Shown here: positions 1-7,901 of the stretch, in pieces
How the letters are laid out: every line of letters begins with the position of its first letter
Numbering within the stretch: the stretch's first letter is position 1
Assembly (NCBI RefSeq): GCF_022698165.1
Contig: NZ_JALDAY010000004.1
Coordinates: forward strand, 496,001-560,000
DNA from: Streptomyces cylindrosporus
GTDB lineage: Bacteria; Actinomycetota; Actinomycetes; Streptomycetales; Streptomycetaceae
DNA length: 64,000 nt
Direction of reading: 5' to 3'
The notes under the pieces: model-generated
Databases searched by the model: none
What the model saw: the letters and a program-made list of their open reading frames with translations, nothing else
What the model was told of the DNA's origin: nothing
Translations under genes and position numbers: made by a program

Positions 1-47
1 GATTTCCAAGCACGCGGATCGGGGTGCTAGAGTTTCACTCGTTGCAA

Positions 48-121
48 GGGCCTGTGGCGCAGTCCGGTAGCGCACCTCGTTCGCATCGAGGGGGCCAGGG
101 GTTCAAATCCCCTCAGGTCCA
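48..121 (+). tRNA. tRNA-Ala (anticodon CGC)
   Basis: The sequence folds as a complete cloverleaf. The acceptor stem GGGCCTG pairs with CAGGTCC and contains the G3-U70 wobble pair that is the main alanine identity element. The anticodon stem CCTCG/CGAGG closes the 7-base loop TTCGCAT, giving anticodon CGC for GCG codons. The T arm is AGGGG-TTCAAAT-CCCCT. CCA is not encoded: the discriminator A is followed by CCG. A TAGAGT hexamer at 28-33 could be the -10 box. No integrase or att-like duplication of the 3' end was seen in this window. Confidence 0.95.
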
Positions 122-127
122 CCGCAA

Positions 128-156
128 CAACTGTTCAGGGAAACCTGAAGCAGTTG
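128..156 (+). other. GAAA-capped hairpin in tRNA trailer
   Basis: CAACTG-TTCAGG (128-139) pairs with CCTGAA-(bulged G)-CAGTTG (144-156) around a GAAA tetraloop. This gives a 12-bp stem with one bulge, starting six bases after the mature tRNA end. It may act in 3'-end maturation of the tRNA precursor, or simply stabilise it before the terminator. That function is inferred from position only. Confidence 0.5.
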
Positions 157-160
157 ATGA

Positions 161-200
161 GATCCCGTCCGATCGGTTGATCGGGCGGGATCTTTGTTTT
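161..200 (+). terminator. Rho-independent terminator of tRNA-Ala
   Basis: A 14-bp stem (161-174 with 179-192, one T.G wobble) around a GGTT loop is followed directly by TTTGTTTT. The T-rich tract after a GC-rich stem is textbook for a factor-independent terminator on the + strand, and is unusually canonical for a high-GC actinobacterium. Confidence 0.9.
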
Positions 201-212
201 GCTGAGGCTTCG

Positions 213-2702
213 TCAGAGAGGGCGCCGTGCGTTGCGGCGCAGGGCGAGGGCCGTTGACGGCAGGGCCGCGGCGATGGCCAGGAGGGCGCATGCCGTCGTC
301 GTGGTGGCCAGGGGCTGCCAGGGGAGGGCGAGGGACGGGCTCGCCGACTGCAGGGTCAGGGCCGTCCAGACGGGGATCAGGTTCAGGGCCGTCACCAAGA
401 GGCCCAGGATCGTGCCCAGGGCCACCGTCGTCAGGGCCTCCGCGGTGGTGAGGCGCACGAGCTGGGCGCGGGTTGCGCCCGCCAGGCGCAGGGCTGTCAG
501 TTCGCGCCGGCGGTCGGCGGCCGCCATGAGCTGGGTGTTGGCCACCGAGATGCCCGTATAGAGGAGCGCGATGCCCAGGACCAGGAGGAAACCGAGGCGG
601 GTCGCGCGGTCCGTGGGGGACCAGGCGCCCGCGGGAGCTGTGCGCCGTACCCACTCCTGACGGGTGAGGAGCTCGGCGCCCGACCCCGCCGCCAGCCTGC
701 GCAAGGTCGCCGCCGCCTGTGCCGGGTCCGTGTCGCCTCGTACCGTCACGTCGATACGGCGCACGGGGGCGCGCGGGGCGTTGGCCGGGGTGACGTACAC
801 GCCGTTGTCGCCTGTGCCCGTCGGCATCACGGCCGCGATGCGGAGGGACTTGCGGGTGCCGTCGGCGAGCCAGACGGTCACCCGGTGGCCGACGGTGTGG
901 GTCTGCCACTCCTCGTTGACGATGATCGAGTCGTCGTCGAGGGCCGTGACGCGGCCGGCGGTGAGGGGGAGGCGGGTCGTTGCCGCGAGGGCGCGCGGGT
1001 CGGTCGCGCGCGCCTCGGACTTCATGAGGGCCACATCGTCCTCGAGCGTGTAGACCGCGCTCGACGCGATGGGGGAGATCACCGTGTCGGGGATCGCGCG
1101 CAGGCGGTCGACGGTCGTGTCGGCGAAGGGGACCGGCGACGTCAGTACGAAGTCGGCGGTGGTGCGGGACCGGGCCTCCGCCGATCTCGCGGCGTTCAGG
1201 GCTGCCGTCGTGCCCAGCAACGAGCCCGTCAGGGCCACCGTGATCAGGATCGGCGCCGCCAGGGACGCGGTGCGGCGGGCGGCGGTGGCGGTGTTCTCGC
1301 GGACCAGCATGCCGATGGGGCCCGGGAAACGGGCGGTCAGGCGGACGAGGGGGCGGATCAGGGCGGGCGAGAGCAGGGCGACCGCCGTGATCAGGAGCAT
1401 CGGGCGGCTGACGTACGTCTTGCGGTGGAGGAGGTCGCCGGGGTCGGTCACGAGAGCGAGGGTGAGCGTCGCGGCCGCCGTGAGCAGCAAAGCCGTACCG
1501 GCGAGGAGGCGGCCTCGGGGCAGAGGCACGCCGTCGACCGACGCCTCGCGCAGGGCCTGCGTGGGCGGGGTTCGGCCGGCCCGCCAGGACGCGGTCGCCG
1601 CACCGCACAGGGAGACCAGCAAGCCCGTCCAGAAGGCCAGGTGGTACGGCCATGTGGCGCCGCCGATCCGGAACCACACCGGCGCGAGGCCGCCGTCGAC
1701 CACCCGGGACGCCAGGTGCGGGGCGGCGTACCCGCCCAACGCGCAGCCGGCCGCCGAGGCGAGCGCGCCGATCAGCAACGCCTCCGCGCACACCGTCCGA
1801 CGGATCTGACCCGGCGTGGCGCCCACGGTGCGCAACAGCCCGAACTCCCGGCGCCGCTGTGCCACCGCGAAGGCGAACGTCGACGCCACGACGAACACCG
1901 ACACGAAGCCCGTGACGCCGCCGGCCGTTCCGAACAGGGCGTTCAGCGTGGTGAGAGCCGCGCTGTCCCTGTCGGGATCCGCGTCGGCGAGGAGCCGGGC
2001 GTCGCCGGTCAGTACGCGGGGGCCGGTGTCGGTGCCACTGCCGTCGGCGTGCTCGCCCTGGGTCGGACTCGCACCGCCCCCGTTCACCACCCGCCGCACC
2101 TCCGCCGCAGCGGCCCCCACCACCAACTGCGTGCTCACCGGGGCGAGTCGGGCCGCCTGGGCGTCCGTGTAGAACAGGGCGTTCTCGAACGGGAGTTCGT
2201 GGACGGTGCCGACCACCTTCAGGGTTCCCGAGGTGGTGCGCAGGTGGTGGCCCACGGAGGTCCAGGTGCCCGTCGCCACGACCTCGTCCGCGGTTCGGGG
2301 GGCCCGGCCCGTGGCCAGTTCGTACGGGGCGAACCGGGCCGTCGACCAGGGGTGACCCAGCAAGTCCTGCGGCGCGCCCTTTGCCCGTACGGCGAAGGAG
2401 CGGTCCTCGGTGACCGGGCCCAGCTTGCGCAGCGCGGCGATCGTGCGCTTCGGGATCGGGCGTGGGCTCGCGAGCTTCTCGGTGCGGACGCCGGACGGTG
2501 TGCTCACCCGCAGGGTGTCCTGGCCCTGGACCACCACCTCGGCCGTCGCGAAACGTTCCGGTCGGCGTTCGGGGGCGTCGAAGGACGACGCCAGGGCCAG
2601 GCCCATGACCGTGAGCAGGCAGACGCCGAGTGCCAGGGCGACGAAGCTGCCGGTGAAGGTGGCCCAACGGGTGCGCAGGGTGCGCAGCGCAATGCTCAGC
2701 AC
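213..2702 (-). CDS. ABC transporter permease, FtsX family (two FtsX domains)
   Basis: An 829-residue membrane protein, the permease half of a MacB/LolCE-like exporter. After a short cytoplasmic start (VLSIALRTLRTRW) comes one transmembrane helix, a large extracytoplasmic segment of about 200 residues, three helices forming the first FtsX domain (with the motif RRREFGLLRTVGATPGQIRR), further helices, a second extracytoplasmic segment, and a C-terminal FtsX domain (RRRELTALRLAGATRAQL). The GTG start at 2702 overlaps the last codons of the ATPase gene, so the two are probably translationally coupled. Substrate unknown; this family usually exports peptides, antibiotics or lipoproteins rather than importing. 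The divergent kinase/regulator pair is the likely controller. Confidence 0.88.
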   Translation of the reverse strand: MLSIALRTLRTRWATFTGSFVALALGVCLLTVMGLALASSFDAPERRPERFATAEVVVQGQDTLRVSTPSGVRTEKLASPRPIPKRTIAALRKLGPVTEDRSFAVRAKGAPQDLLGHPWSTARFAPYELATGRAPRTADEVVATGTWTSVGHHLRTTSGTLKVVGTVHELPFENALFYTDAQAARLAPVSTQLVVGAAAAEVRRVVNGGGASPTQGEHADGSGTDTGPRVLTGDARLLADADPDRDSAALTTLNALFGTAGGVTGFVSVFVVASTFAFAVAQRRREFGLLRTVGATPGQIRRTVCAEALLIGALASAAGCALGGYAAPHLASRVVDGGLAPVWFRIGGATWPYHLAFWTGLLVSLCGAATASWRAGRTPPTQALREASVDGVPLPRGRLLAGTALLLTAAATLTLALVTDPGDLLHRKTYVSRPMLLITAVALLSPALIRPLVRLTARFPGPIGMLVRENTATAARRTASLAAPILITVALTGSLLGTTAALNAARSAEARSRTTADFVLTSPVPFADTTVDRLRAIPDTVISPIASSAVYTLEDDVALMKSEARATDPRALAATTRLPLTAGRVTALDDDSIIVNEEWQTHTVGHRVTVWLADGTRKSLRIAAVMPTGTGDNGVYVTPANAPRAPVRRIDVTVRGDTDPAQAAATLRRLAAGSGAELLTRQEWVRRTAPAGAWSPTDRATRLGFLLVLGIALLYTGISVANTQLMAAADRRRELTALRLAGATRAQLVRLTTAEALTTVALGTILGLLVTALNLIPVWTALTLQSASPSLALPWQPLATTTTACALLAIAAALPSTALALRRNARRPL

Positions 2703-3475
2703 GGGGCGGCCTCCAGGGTGGTCATGTGGTGCGCGATCTCCGGCGCGGACGCGCCGGTCAGTTCGCCGCTCACGGCTCCGTCGACCAGGAAGACGACCCG
2801 GTCCGCGTACGACGCCGCCAAGGGGTCGTGCGTGACCATCACGATCGTGTGGTGCTCGGTGTCGGTAAGGGTGCGGAGCAGCGTAAGTACGTCCTTGCCG
2901 GTCCGGGTGTCGAGCGCGCCCGTCGGCTCGTCGGCGAACAGGACCTCGGGGCGGGTGATCAGGGCGCGGGCCAGGGCGACGCGTTGTTGCTGGCCACCGG
3001 AGAGTTCGGCGGGGCGGTGGTGGGTGCGGGCGCCCAGGCCGACCCGGTGCAGGGCCTCGCGAACCTGCGGTTTCGGGACTCTGCGGCCGGCCAGGCGGAG
3101 GGGGAGGGCGACGTTCTGTGCCGCGGTCAGGGACGGGAGGAGGTTGAAGGACTGGAAGACGAAGCCGATGCGTTCGCGGCGCAGGAGGGTGAGCCTGCGT
3201 TCGGTGAGGGCCGTGAGTTCCGTGCCGCCGAGGCGGACCGAGCCCGCGGTGGGGCGGTCCAGGCCGGCCGCGCACTGGAGCAGCGTGGACTTGCCCGAGC
3301 CGGACGGGCCCATGACCGCCGTGAACGTGCCGCGCGGGAAGGCGAGGGAGACGCCGTCCAGTGCGGTCACCTTGCCGGTGCCGGTGCCGGTGCCGAACTC
3401 CCGGTGGACGTCGTGGAGTTCGACCGCGTTGATGGTCTTGAGCGCGTCGATCGTGCCGGTGGCGTGGGTTCTCAT
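2696..3475 (-). CDS. ABC transporter ATP-binding protein (MacB/LolD type)
   Basis: A 259-residue nucleotide-binding subunit for the neighbouring FtsX-type permease. Visible motifs are Walker A GPSGSGKST, Q-loop FVFQSFNLLPSLTAAQN, signature LSGGQQQR, Walker B VLFADEPTGALD and H-loop VTHD. The EPTGALD version is typical of MacB/LolD ATPases. The ATG at 3475 is the first of the operon, and the gene end overlaps the permease start by 7 bases. It is divergent from a two-component system across a 198-base promoter region, the usual layout for regulated antimicrobial-peptide-efflux pumps. Confidence 0.92.
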   Translation of the reverse strand: MRTHATGTIDALKTINAVELHDVHREFGTGTGTGKVTALDGVSLAFPRGTFTAVMGPSGSGKSTLLQCAAGLDRPTAGSVRLGGTELTALTERRLTLLRRERIGFVFQSFNLLPSLTAAQNVALPLRLAGRRVPKPQVREALHRVGLGARTHHRPAELSGGQQQRVALARALITRPEVLFADEPTGALDTRTGKDVLTLLRTLTDTEHHTIVMVTHDPLAASYADRVVFLVDGAVSGELTGASAPEIAHHMTTLEAAPC

Positions 3476-3673
3476 CTGGTCTCGTTCCCCGTGTCTCTTG
3501 GTGGTTCGGTTGGCGGTTCGGCCGGTGGACCGGTGACTGCGGGACTACGAAACCTCGGCTCGGGGGTCCGAATCAGTGCGGCAGGGACGAGAGTTGGGGG
3601 TAGGGCCAGGCATACCCCAGAGCTCCACCGAGCCGTATGGTCCGGGCCGCGAGCCCCTTCTAACGTGATCGTC
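3476..3673. promoter_or_regulatory. Divergent promoter region, ABC pump / two-component system
   Basis: 198 non-coding bases separate the start of the ABC operon (minus strand) from the sensor kinase (plus strand). A TAACGT hexamer at 3661-3666 lies only 7 bases before the kinase ATG, so that gene may be transcribed leaderless. No convincing inverted repeat for the response regulator could be picked by eye. Confidence 0.45.
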
Positions 3674-5056
3674 ATGGAGATCTGGCGGGCGTTGGGCGGG
3701 CGCGGGTACCTGCGGTCGGCGTGGCCGTGGCGGGCGGTCGCCTATCTGGGTGGCGGGGCGGTGTTCGGGGCCGTCGTCCTTGTGGTGATCGCGTGCGGTG
3801 CCGTGGCCGGGGGTGCGCTGGCCGTCGTGCTCGTCGGACTGCCGCTGCTCCTGCTGACCGCGCTGATCGGGTTGCCTGTGGCCGCCGTTGAGCGGTGGCG
3901 GTTGAGGTGGGTGGGAGTGGGGGCGGGAGCGGGGTCGGGCACGGCGCATCGGCCGGCGGAAGAGGTGCGCTGGGTGCCGGAGGGCGCGCGTCTCGCGCCG
4001 AGCGCTGCCCACCTGGCGTCGGGCACGGCGCACCGGCTGCCGCAGGGGGCGCACAAGGTTCCGGACGCGCCGGGGTTGCGCGTGTGGCTTGCGACGCGGT
4101 TGCGGGAGGCGGCGACCTGGCGCGAGCTGGCGTATGCCGTCCTGCTCGGGGTGGTGTTGTGGCCGCTCGACGCGCTCGCCGTCGTCCTGTGCGCCGGTGT
4201 TCCGCTGTCCATGGTGGGTGCGCCTGTGCTGGTCGGTGTGCAGGGGGAGGCCAAGGTGGTGAAGTTGTGGAGCGTGGAGAGTTGGGGCGGCGCGTGCGCC
4301 GTTGCCGCGCTCGGGCTCGCACTGCTTTGCGCGGGCGCGTATGCCCTGGGAGCCGCCGCCGGTGCGCGTGTGGAGCTCGCGCGCACACTCCTCACTCCGG
4401 CGCGCACCACCGACAACGCGCGCCTCTCCGAACTCGTGCGCTCCCGCGCACGCCTCGTCGACGCCTTCGAGGCCGAGCGCCGCCGCATCGAGCGCGACCT
4501 TCACGACGGCGCACAGCAACGGCTCGTCGCCCTCACCATGACCCTGGGGCTCGCCCGGCTCGATGCGCCGCCGGGACCGTTCGCCGACCAGCTCACCAAG
4601 GCGCACGACGAGGCCGGGCAGGCGCTCGCCGAGATCCGCGAGCTGATCCAGGGCATCCACCCCAAGGTGCTCGCCGACTACGGCCTGGAGGCGGCGGTCG
4701 CCGACGCGGCCGATCGCAGCCCGGTGCCCGTCGACGTCGACCTGGAGCTGCCGCGGCTGCCGCAAGCTGTGGAGTCCGCCGCGTACTTCGTCGTGCGCGA
4801 GGCGCTCGCGAACGTGGCCCGGCACAGTGGGGCGGGGCGGGCCGAGGTGAGCGGCGGGTATCGGGACGGGCGCCTCGTGCTGCGGATCGGGGACGACGGG
4901 CGCGGGGGTGCGGAGCCGGGCGCCGGGAGTGGGCTGACCGGGCTCGCGGACCGGGTGTCAGTGCTCGATGGCAGACTCGCAGTGTCCAGCCCGCCGGGTG
5001 GACCGACCCTGCTCAGAGTGGAGATTCCGTGCCGGCCGATCACGCCTTGCGCATAG
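3674..5056 (+). CDS. Sensor histidine kinase, NarL-type two-component system
   Basis: A 460-residue membrane kinase. Hydrophobic helices at about residues 20-70 and 145-245 are separated by an Ala/His-rich hydrophilic stretch (roughly 80-140). The HisKA_3 phosphoacceptor motif [12 protein letters not shown] places the phosphorylated His at about residue 277. The C-terminal HATPase has an N-box-like [13 protein letters not shown] and G-box DDGRGG. The N-terminal half resembles the DUF1707/sensor regions of Streptomyces LiaS/DesK-like kinases. The start chosen is ATG 3674; a GTG lies 9 bases upstream in frame. The end overlaps the response regulator gene by 28 bases, so the pair is co-translated. 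It probably senses envelope or membrane stress and controls the divergent ABC pump; that link is inferred. Confidence 0.9.
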   Translation: MEIWRALGGRGYLRSAWPWRAVAYLGGGAVFGAVVLVVIACGAVAGGALAVVLVGLPLLLLTALIGLPVAAVERWRLRWVGVGAGAGSGTAHRPAEEVRWVPEGARLAPSAAHLASGTAHRLPQGAHKVPDAPGLRVWLATRLREAATWRELAYAVLLGVVLWPLDALAVVLCAGVPLSMVGAPVLVGVQGEAKVVKLWSVESWGGACAVAALGLALLCAGAYALGAAAGARVELARTLLTPARTTDNARLSELVRSRARLVDAFEAERRRIERDLHDGAQQRLVALTMTLGLARLDAPPGPFADQLTKAHDEAGQALAEIRELIQGIHPKVLADYGLEAAVADAADRSPVPVDVDLELPRLPQAVESAAYFVVREALANVARHSGAGRAEVSGGYRDGRLVLRIGDDGRGGAEPGAGSGLTGLADRVSVLDGRLAVSSPPGGPTLLRVEIPCRPITPCA

Positions 5057-5688
5057 TCCTCGCCGAGGACAGCGTGTTGCTGCGCGAAGGGCTGATCGGG
5101 CTGCTCGGGCGTTTCGGGCACGAGGTCGTCGCGGCCGTCGGGGACGCGGAGGCCCTGGTCGACGCCGTCGCCGAGCACAGGCCGGACGTGGTCGTGACCG
5201 ACGTACGCATGCCGCCCGGTTTCCAGGACGAGGGGCTGCACGCGGCCGTGCGGTTGCGGGCGGAGCGGCCCGGGTTGCCGGTGCTGGTGCTCAGCCAGTA
5301 CGTGCAGCGGTCGTACGCCGCGGAGTTGCTCGACTCCGGGGACGGGACCGGCGTCGGCTATCTGCTCAAGGACCGGGTGGGGCAGGTGGAGCAGTTCGTG
5401 GACGCGCTGCGGGACGTCGCGGGCGGTGGCACGGTGGTCGATCCCGAGGTCGTGCGGCAGTTGCTGCGCCGCCGCCGCGACCCGCTCGCGCGGCTGACCG
5501 CGAGGGAGCGGGAGGTGCTGGCGCTGGTCGCGGAGGGCAGGTCGAACGGCGCGATAGCCCGGGAACTGGTCGTCTCCGAGGCGGCCGTCAGCAAGCACAT
5601 AGGCTCCATCCTCACCAAGCTGGACCTGCCTCCGGCGGACGACGTCCACCGCAGAGTGCTCGCCGTGCTGGCGTACCTCAGAGGCTGA
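5029..5688 (+). CDS. Response regulator, NarL/LuxR family
   Basis: A 219-residue regulator with a receiver domain (acidic pocket AEDS near residue 13, phosphoacceptor Asp58 in VVVTDVRMP, conserved Lys in LLKDR) and a C-terminal LuxR-type helix-turn-helix ([35 protein letters not shown]). The GTG start lies inside the kinase gene (28-base overlap), which strongly suggests one transcript and stoichiometric synthesis. The probable target is the divergent ABC exporter operon. The plus-strand promoter upstream of the kinase would provide autoregulation. Confidence 0.92.
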   Translation: MPADHALRIVLAEDSVLLREGLIGLLGRFGHEVVAAVGDAEALVDAVAEHRPDVVVTDVRMPPGFQDEGLHAAVRLRAERPGLPVLVLSQYVQRSYAAELLDSGDGTGVGYLLKDRVGQVEQFVDALRDVAGGGTVVDPEVVRQLLRRRRDPLARLTAREREVLALVAEGRSNGAIARELVVSEAAVSKHIGSILTKLDLPPADDVHRRVLAVLAYLRG

Positions 5689-5733
5689 GCGCCGACCCGG
5701 CTCAGGAAGGAAGCGCGCCGGCCGCCGCTGCCC

Positions 5734-6210
5734 TCACAGTGCCTTCGCGAAGCACCTGCTCGACTCGTACTCGCGGTAGTAGCCGAACTTCTCACACGGT
5801 GCGTAGCCGCTGGACGTGTACAGGGCGATGGCCTCCGGCTGCTTCGTGCCGGTCTCCAGGACCATGCGGACGCGGCCCGCCGCCCGCGCGTCCTCCTCCA
5901 GGGCGGCCAGGATGCGGCGCGCGAGTCCGCGACCCCGCATCGCGTCCACCACGTACATGCGCTTGAGCTCGGCGTCGCCGTCGGCGTAGCCCTCGTCGTT
6001 GGCGTCCTGGGCGCGCCAGCCGCCGGTGGCGACGGGGCTGTCGTACTCGTCGTACGCGATGAAGTACACGCCGTTCGGGGGCTCGAAGTGCGACGGGTCC
6101 AGGGGGGTCGCGTCTCCGCCGTCGCCGTAGCGGACGTGGTATTCGGCCTGGACCTGGTCGTTCAGCTTCACGGCGTCAGGGTGGTCGAAGGAGACGCGAC
6201 GTATAATCAT
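5734..6210 (-). CDS. GNAT family N-acetyltransferase
   Basis: A 158-residue acetyltransferase of the GNAT fold. The acetyl-CoA binding motif A is visible as LKRMYVVDAMRGRGLARRIL, followed by LEEDARAAGRVRMVLETGTKQPEAIALYTSSGYAPCEKFGYY, the usual motif B with the C-terminal aromatic region. Substrate unknown; the overall pattern is close to small-molecule or amino-acid acetylating GNATs of Streptomyces. It is divergently transcribed from the exonuclease III gene across about 77 bases. Confidence 0.88.
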   Translation of the reverse strand: MIIRRVSFDHPDAVKLNDQVQAEYHVRYGDGGDATPLDPSHFEPPNGVYFIAYDEYDSPVATGGWRAQDANDEGYADGDAELKRMYVVDAMRGRGLARRILAALEEDARAAGRVRMVLETGTKQPEAIALYTSSGYAPCEKFGYYREYESSRCFAKAL

Positions 6211-6287
6211 GCTGGTTACCGTACACCTATGCGGAAGTTGAAGGGTGGGCAGTCTGGCTCCGTCCAGTGTGCCGGTATCGTTCGCGC

Positions 6288-7091
6288 GTGCTCACTGTGA
6301 CCACCGCAAATGTGAACGGACTGCGCGCCGCCGCGAAGAAGGGCTTCGTGGAGTGGCTCGCCGGGACCTCCGCCGACGTGCTCTGCCTGCAGGAGGTGCG
6401 CGCGGAGCCGCAGCAGCTGCCCGAACACGTCCGCACGCCCGACGGCTGGCACGTCGTCCACGCGCCGGCCGCCGCCAAGGGTCGCGCCGGTGTCTCTCTC
6501 TACACGCGCCGCGAGCCCGACCGCATCCAGGTCGGCTTCGGATCGACGGAGTTCGACGTCAGCGGGCGGTACGTCGAGGCCGACCTGCCCGGTGTCACCG
6601 TCGCCTCCCTCTACCTCCCGTCCGGTGAGGTCGGCACCGAGCGCCAGGACGAGAAGGTCCGCTTCATGGGCGAGTTCCTCGCCTACCTCAAGGAGCTGCG
6701 CGAGCGGTCCGCCGCCGACGGGCGCGAGGTCGTCGTCTGCGGCGACTGGAACATCGCCCACCGGCCCGCCGACCTCAAGAACTGGCGCGCCAACCAGAAG
6801 AACTCCGGCTTCCTGCCGGAGGAACGGGAGTGGCTGGGGCAGGTCTTCGACGCGGAGAACGGGGGTTACGTCGATGTCGTACGGGCCCTGCACCCCGAGG
6901 TCGAGGGGCCGTACTCCTGGTGGTCGTACCGCGGGCGCGCCTTCGACAACGACAGCGGCTGGCGCATCGACTACCACGTCTCCACACCGGGACTCGCCGC
7001 CAAGGCGATCAAGGGTCACGTGGAACGCGCGGCCACGCATGCCGAGCGCTGGTCGGACCATGCGCCGGTCACGGTCGTGTACGACCTCTAG
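6288..7091 (+). CDS. xthA: Exodeoxyribonuclease III (AP endonuclease)
   Basis: A 267-residue EEP-fold nuclease of the ExoIII/Xth family, acting at abasic sites and 3' blocks in base excision repair. The active-site signatures are present: TTANVNGLRAA (metal-binding Asn), CLQEVR (metal-binding Glu), GDWNIAH (catalytic Asp/Asn) and the terminal SDHAPV (Asp-His pair). The Tyr/Asp region RIDYHVS is also seen. The start is ambiguous among GTG 6267, 6288 and 6297; 6288 gives VLTVTTANVNG, the usual N-terminal length, with no clear Shine-Dalgarno, so translation may be leaderless. Confidence 0.93.
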   Translation: MLTVTTANVNGLRAAAKKGFVEWLAGTSADVLCLQEVRAEPQQLPEHVRTPDGWHVVHAPAAAKGRAGVSLYTRREPDRIQVGFGSTEFDVSGRYVEADLPGVTVASLYLPSGEVGTERQDEKVRFMGEFLAYLKELRERSAADGREVVVCGDWNIAHRPADLKNWRANQKNSGFLPEEREWLGQVFDAENGGYVDVVRALHPEVEGPYSWWSYRGRAFDNDSGWRIDYHVSTPGLAAKAIKGHVERAATHAERWSDHAPVTVVYDL

Positions 7092-7124
7092 ACCCCGTCT
7101 GGGGCGTACGGCGGTGTACGGCCG

Positions 7125-7775
7125 TCAGCTGTCCTCGCTCCGTTTGCGCAGGCGGCGGTCCAGTGCCAGGGAGAGTTCTGCCTCGACCACGCTCCGGGCC
7201 AGGGGGCGCAGGCGCTGCAGGTCGTCCTCGGTGGCGTGGCGGAGGACGACCTCGGCGAACATCTCCGCCAGGTCGTCCACGTGTTCCCGGACCCGTTTGC
7301 CGGCCTCCAGGACCTCCGCCAGGGGGATGCCCTCGCGGACCAGGGCGGCGGAGACGTCCAGGAGGCGGCGGCTGATGTGGACGATCTCGTCGCCGTCGGT
7401 GCCGAGGTAGCCGAGGTCGAGGGCGGCGGCGAGGTTCTCCGGGGTGACCTGGCCCTCGAAGCGGGCGGCGAGTTCCTCGGGGGTGAGGCGGACCGGCTCC
7501 TCCTCGGTGGGGGCGACGCCGAGGACGTCGGCCACGTCGCGGCCGTGGTCGAGGGCCTCGGCCAGTTCGGCGATGCCGGTGAGGGTGTGGCCGCGTTCGA
7601 GGAGCGCCGCGATCGTGCGCAGGCGGGCCAGGTGGTGGTCGTCGTACCAGGCGATGCGGCCCTCTCGGCGGGGCGGCGGGATCAGCTTGCGTTCGCGGTA
7701 GAAGCGCACGGTGCGGACTGTGATGCCGGCCAGCCGGGCCAGTTCCTCCATGCGGTACTCACGCTTCTCCGTCAC
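7125..7775 (-). CDS. MerR family transcriptional regulator
   Basis: A 216-residue regulator with an N-terminal MerR winged helix-turn-helix: YRMEELARLAGITVRTVRFY, then the wing RREGRIAWYDDHHLARL, then the dimerisation coiled-coil. The C-terminal part (about residues 90-216) is acidic, Ala/Leu/Arg-rich and lacks a cysteine metal-binding pattern, so it is not a classical metal sensor. The start chosen is GTG 7775; ATG 7751 is a shorter alternative. It is divergent from the monooxygenase operon, with an 11-bp palindrome TACCG-C-CGGTA (7793-7803) close to its own start, as expected of an autoregulated MerR gene. Confidence 0.88.
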   Translation of the reverse strand: MTEKREYRMEELARLAGITVRTVRFYRERKLIPPPRREGRIAWYDDHHLARLRTIAALLERGHTLTGIAELAEALDHGRDVADVLGVAPTEEEPVRLTPEELAARFEGQVTPENLAAALDLGYLGTDGDEIVHISRRLLDVSAALVREGIPLAEVLEAGKRVREHVDDLAEMFAEVVLRHATEDDLQRLRPLARSVVEAELSLALDRRLRKRSEDS

Positions 7776-7792
7776 GGGCGCAGCCTATGTTG

Positions 7793-7803
7793 TACCGCCG
7801 GTA
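7793..7803. promoter_or_regulatory. Palindrome near MerR start (candidate operator)
   Basis: TACCG-C-CGGTA is a perfect inverted repeat 18 bases upstream of the MerR start codon. It sits directly upstream of a TAGGCT-like -10 hexamer read on the minus strand. MerR regulators bind such repeats inside their own promoter. The assignment to this regulator rests on position only. Confidence 0.4.
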
Positions 7804-7859
7804 ACTTTCCTTCCCCCGCCCCCTACCCATCGGTACGGAGCTGCTCTACAGTCCCATTG

Positions 7860-7877
7860 CGCCAGTGTTCACTGGCG
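7860..7877. promoter_or_regulatory. 18-bp operator-like palindrome upstream of the monooxygenase operon
   Basis: CGCCAGTG-TT-CACTGGCG has perfect 8-bp arms, ends 24 bases before the monooxygenase ATG and follows a possible -10 box (TACAGT at 7847-7852). A repressor bound here would overlap the transcription start. Its form fits a TetR-family or similar dimeric repressor better than the long spacer site of MerR proteins, so the regulator may be encoded elsewhere. Confidence 0.55.
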
Positions 7878-7901
7878 GAGTCGCGCAGGAGAGGCATCGG
7901 C

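Noticed and set aside
48..121. tRNA gene as an attachment site of an integrated element
   Set aside because: No integrase, excisionase or repeated tRNA 3' end was found in the window.
103..2667. An 854-codon open frame on the minus strand overlapping the FtsX permease
   Set aside because: It is in another frame of a gene with clear FtsX domains; its translation is Arg/Pro/Gly-rich without domains, as expected from high-GC shadow frames.
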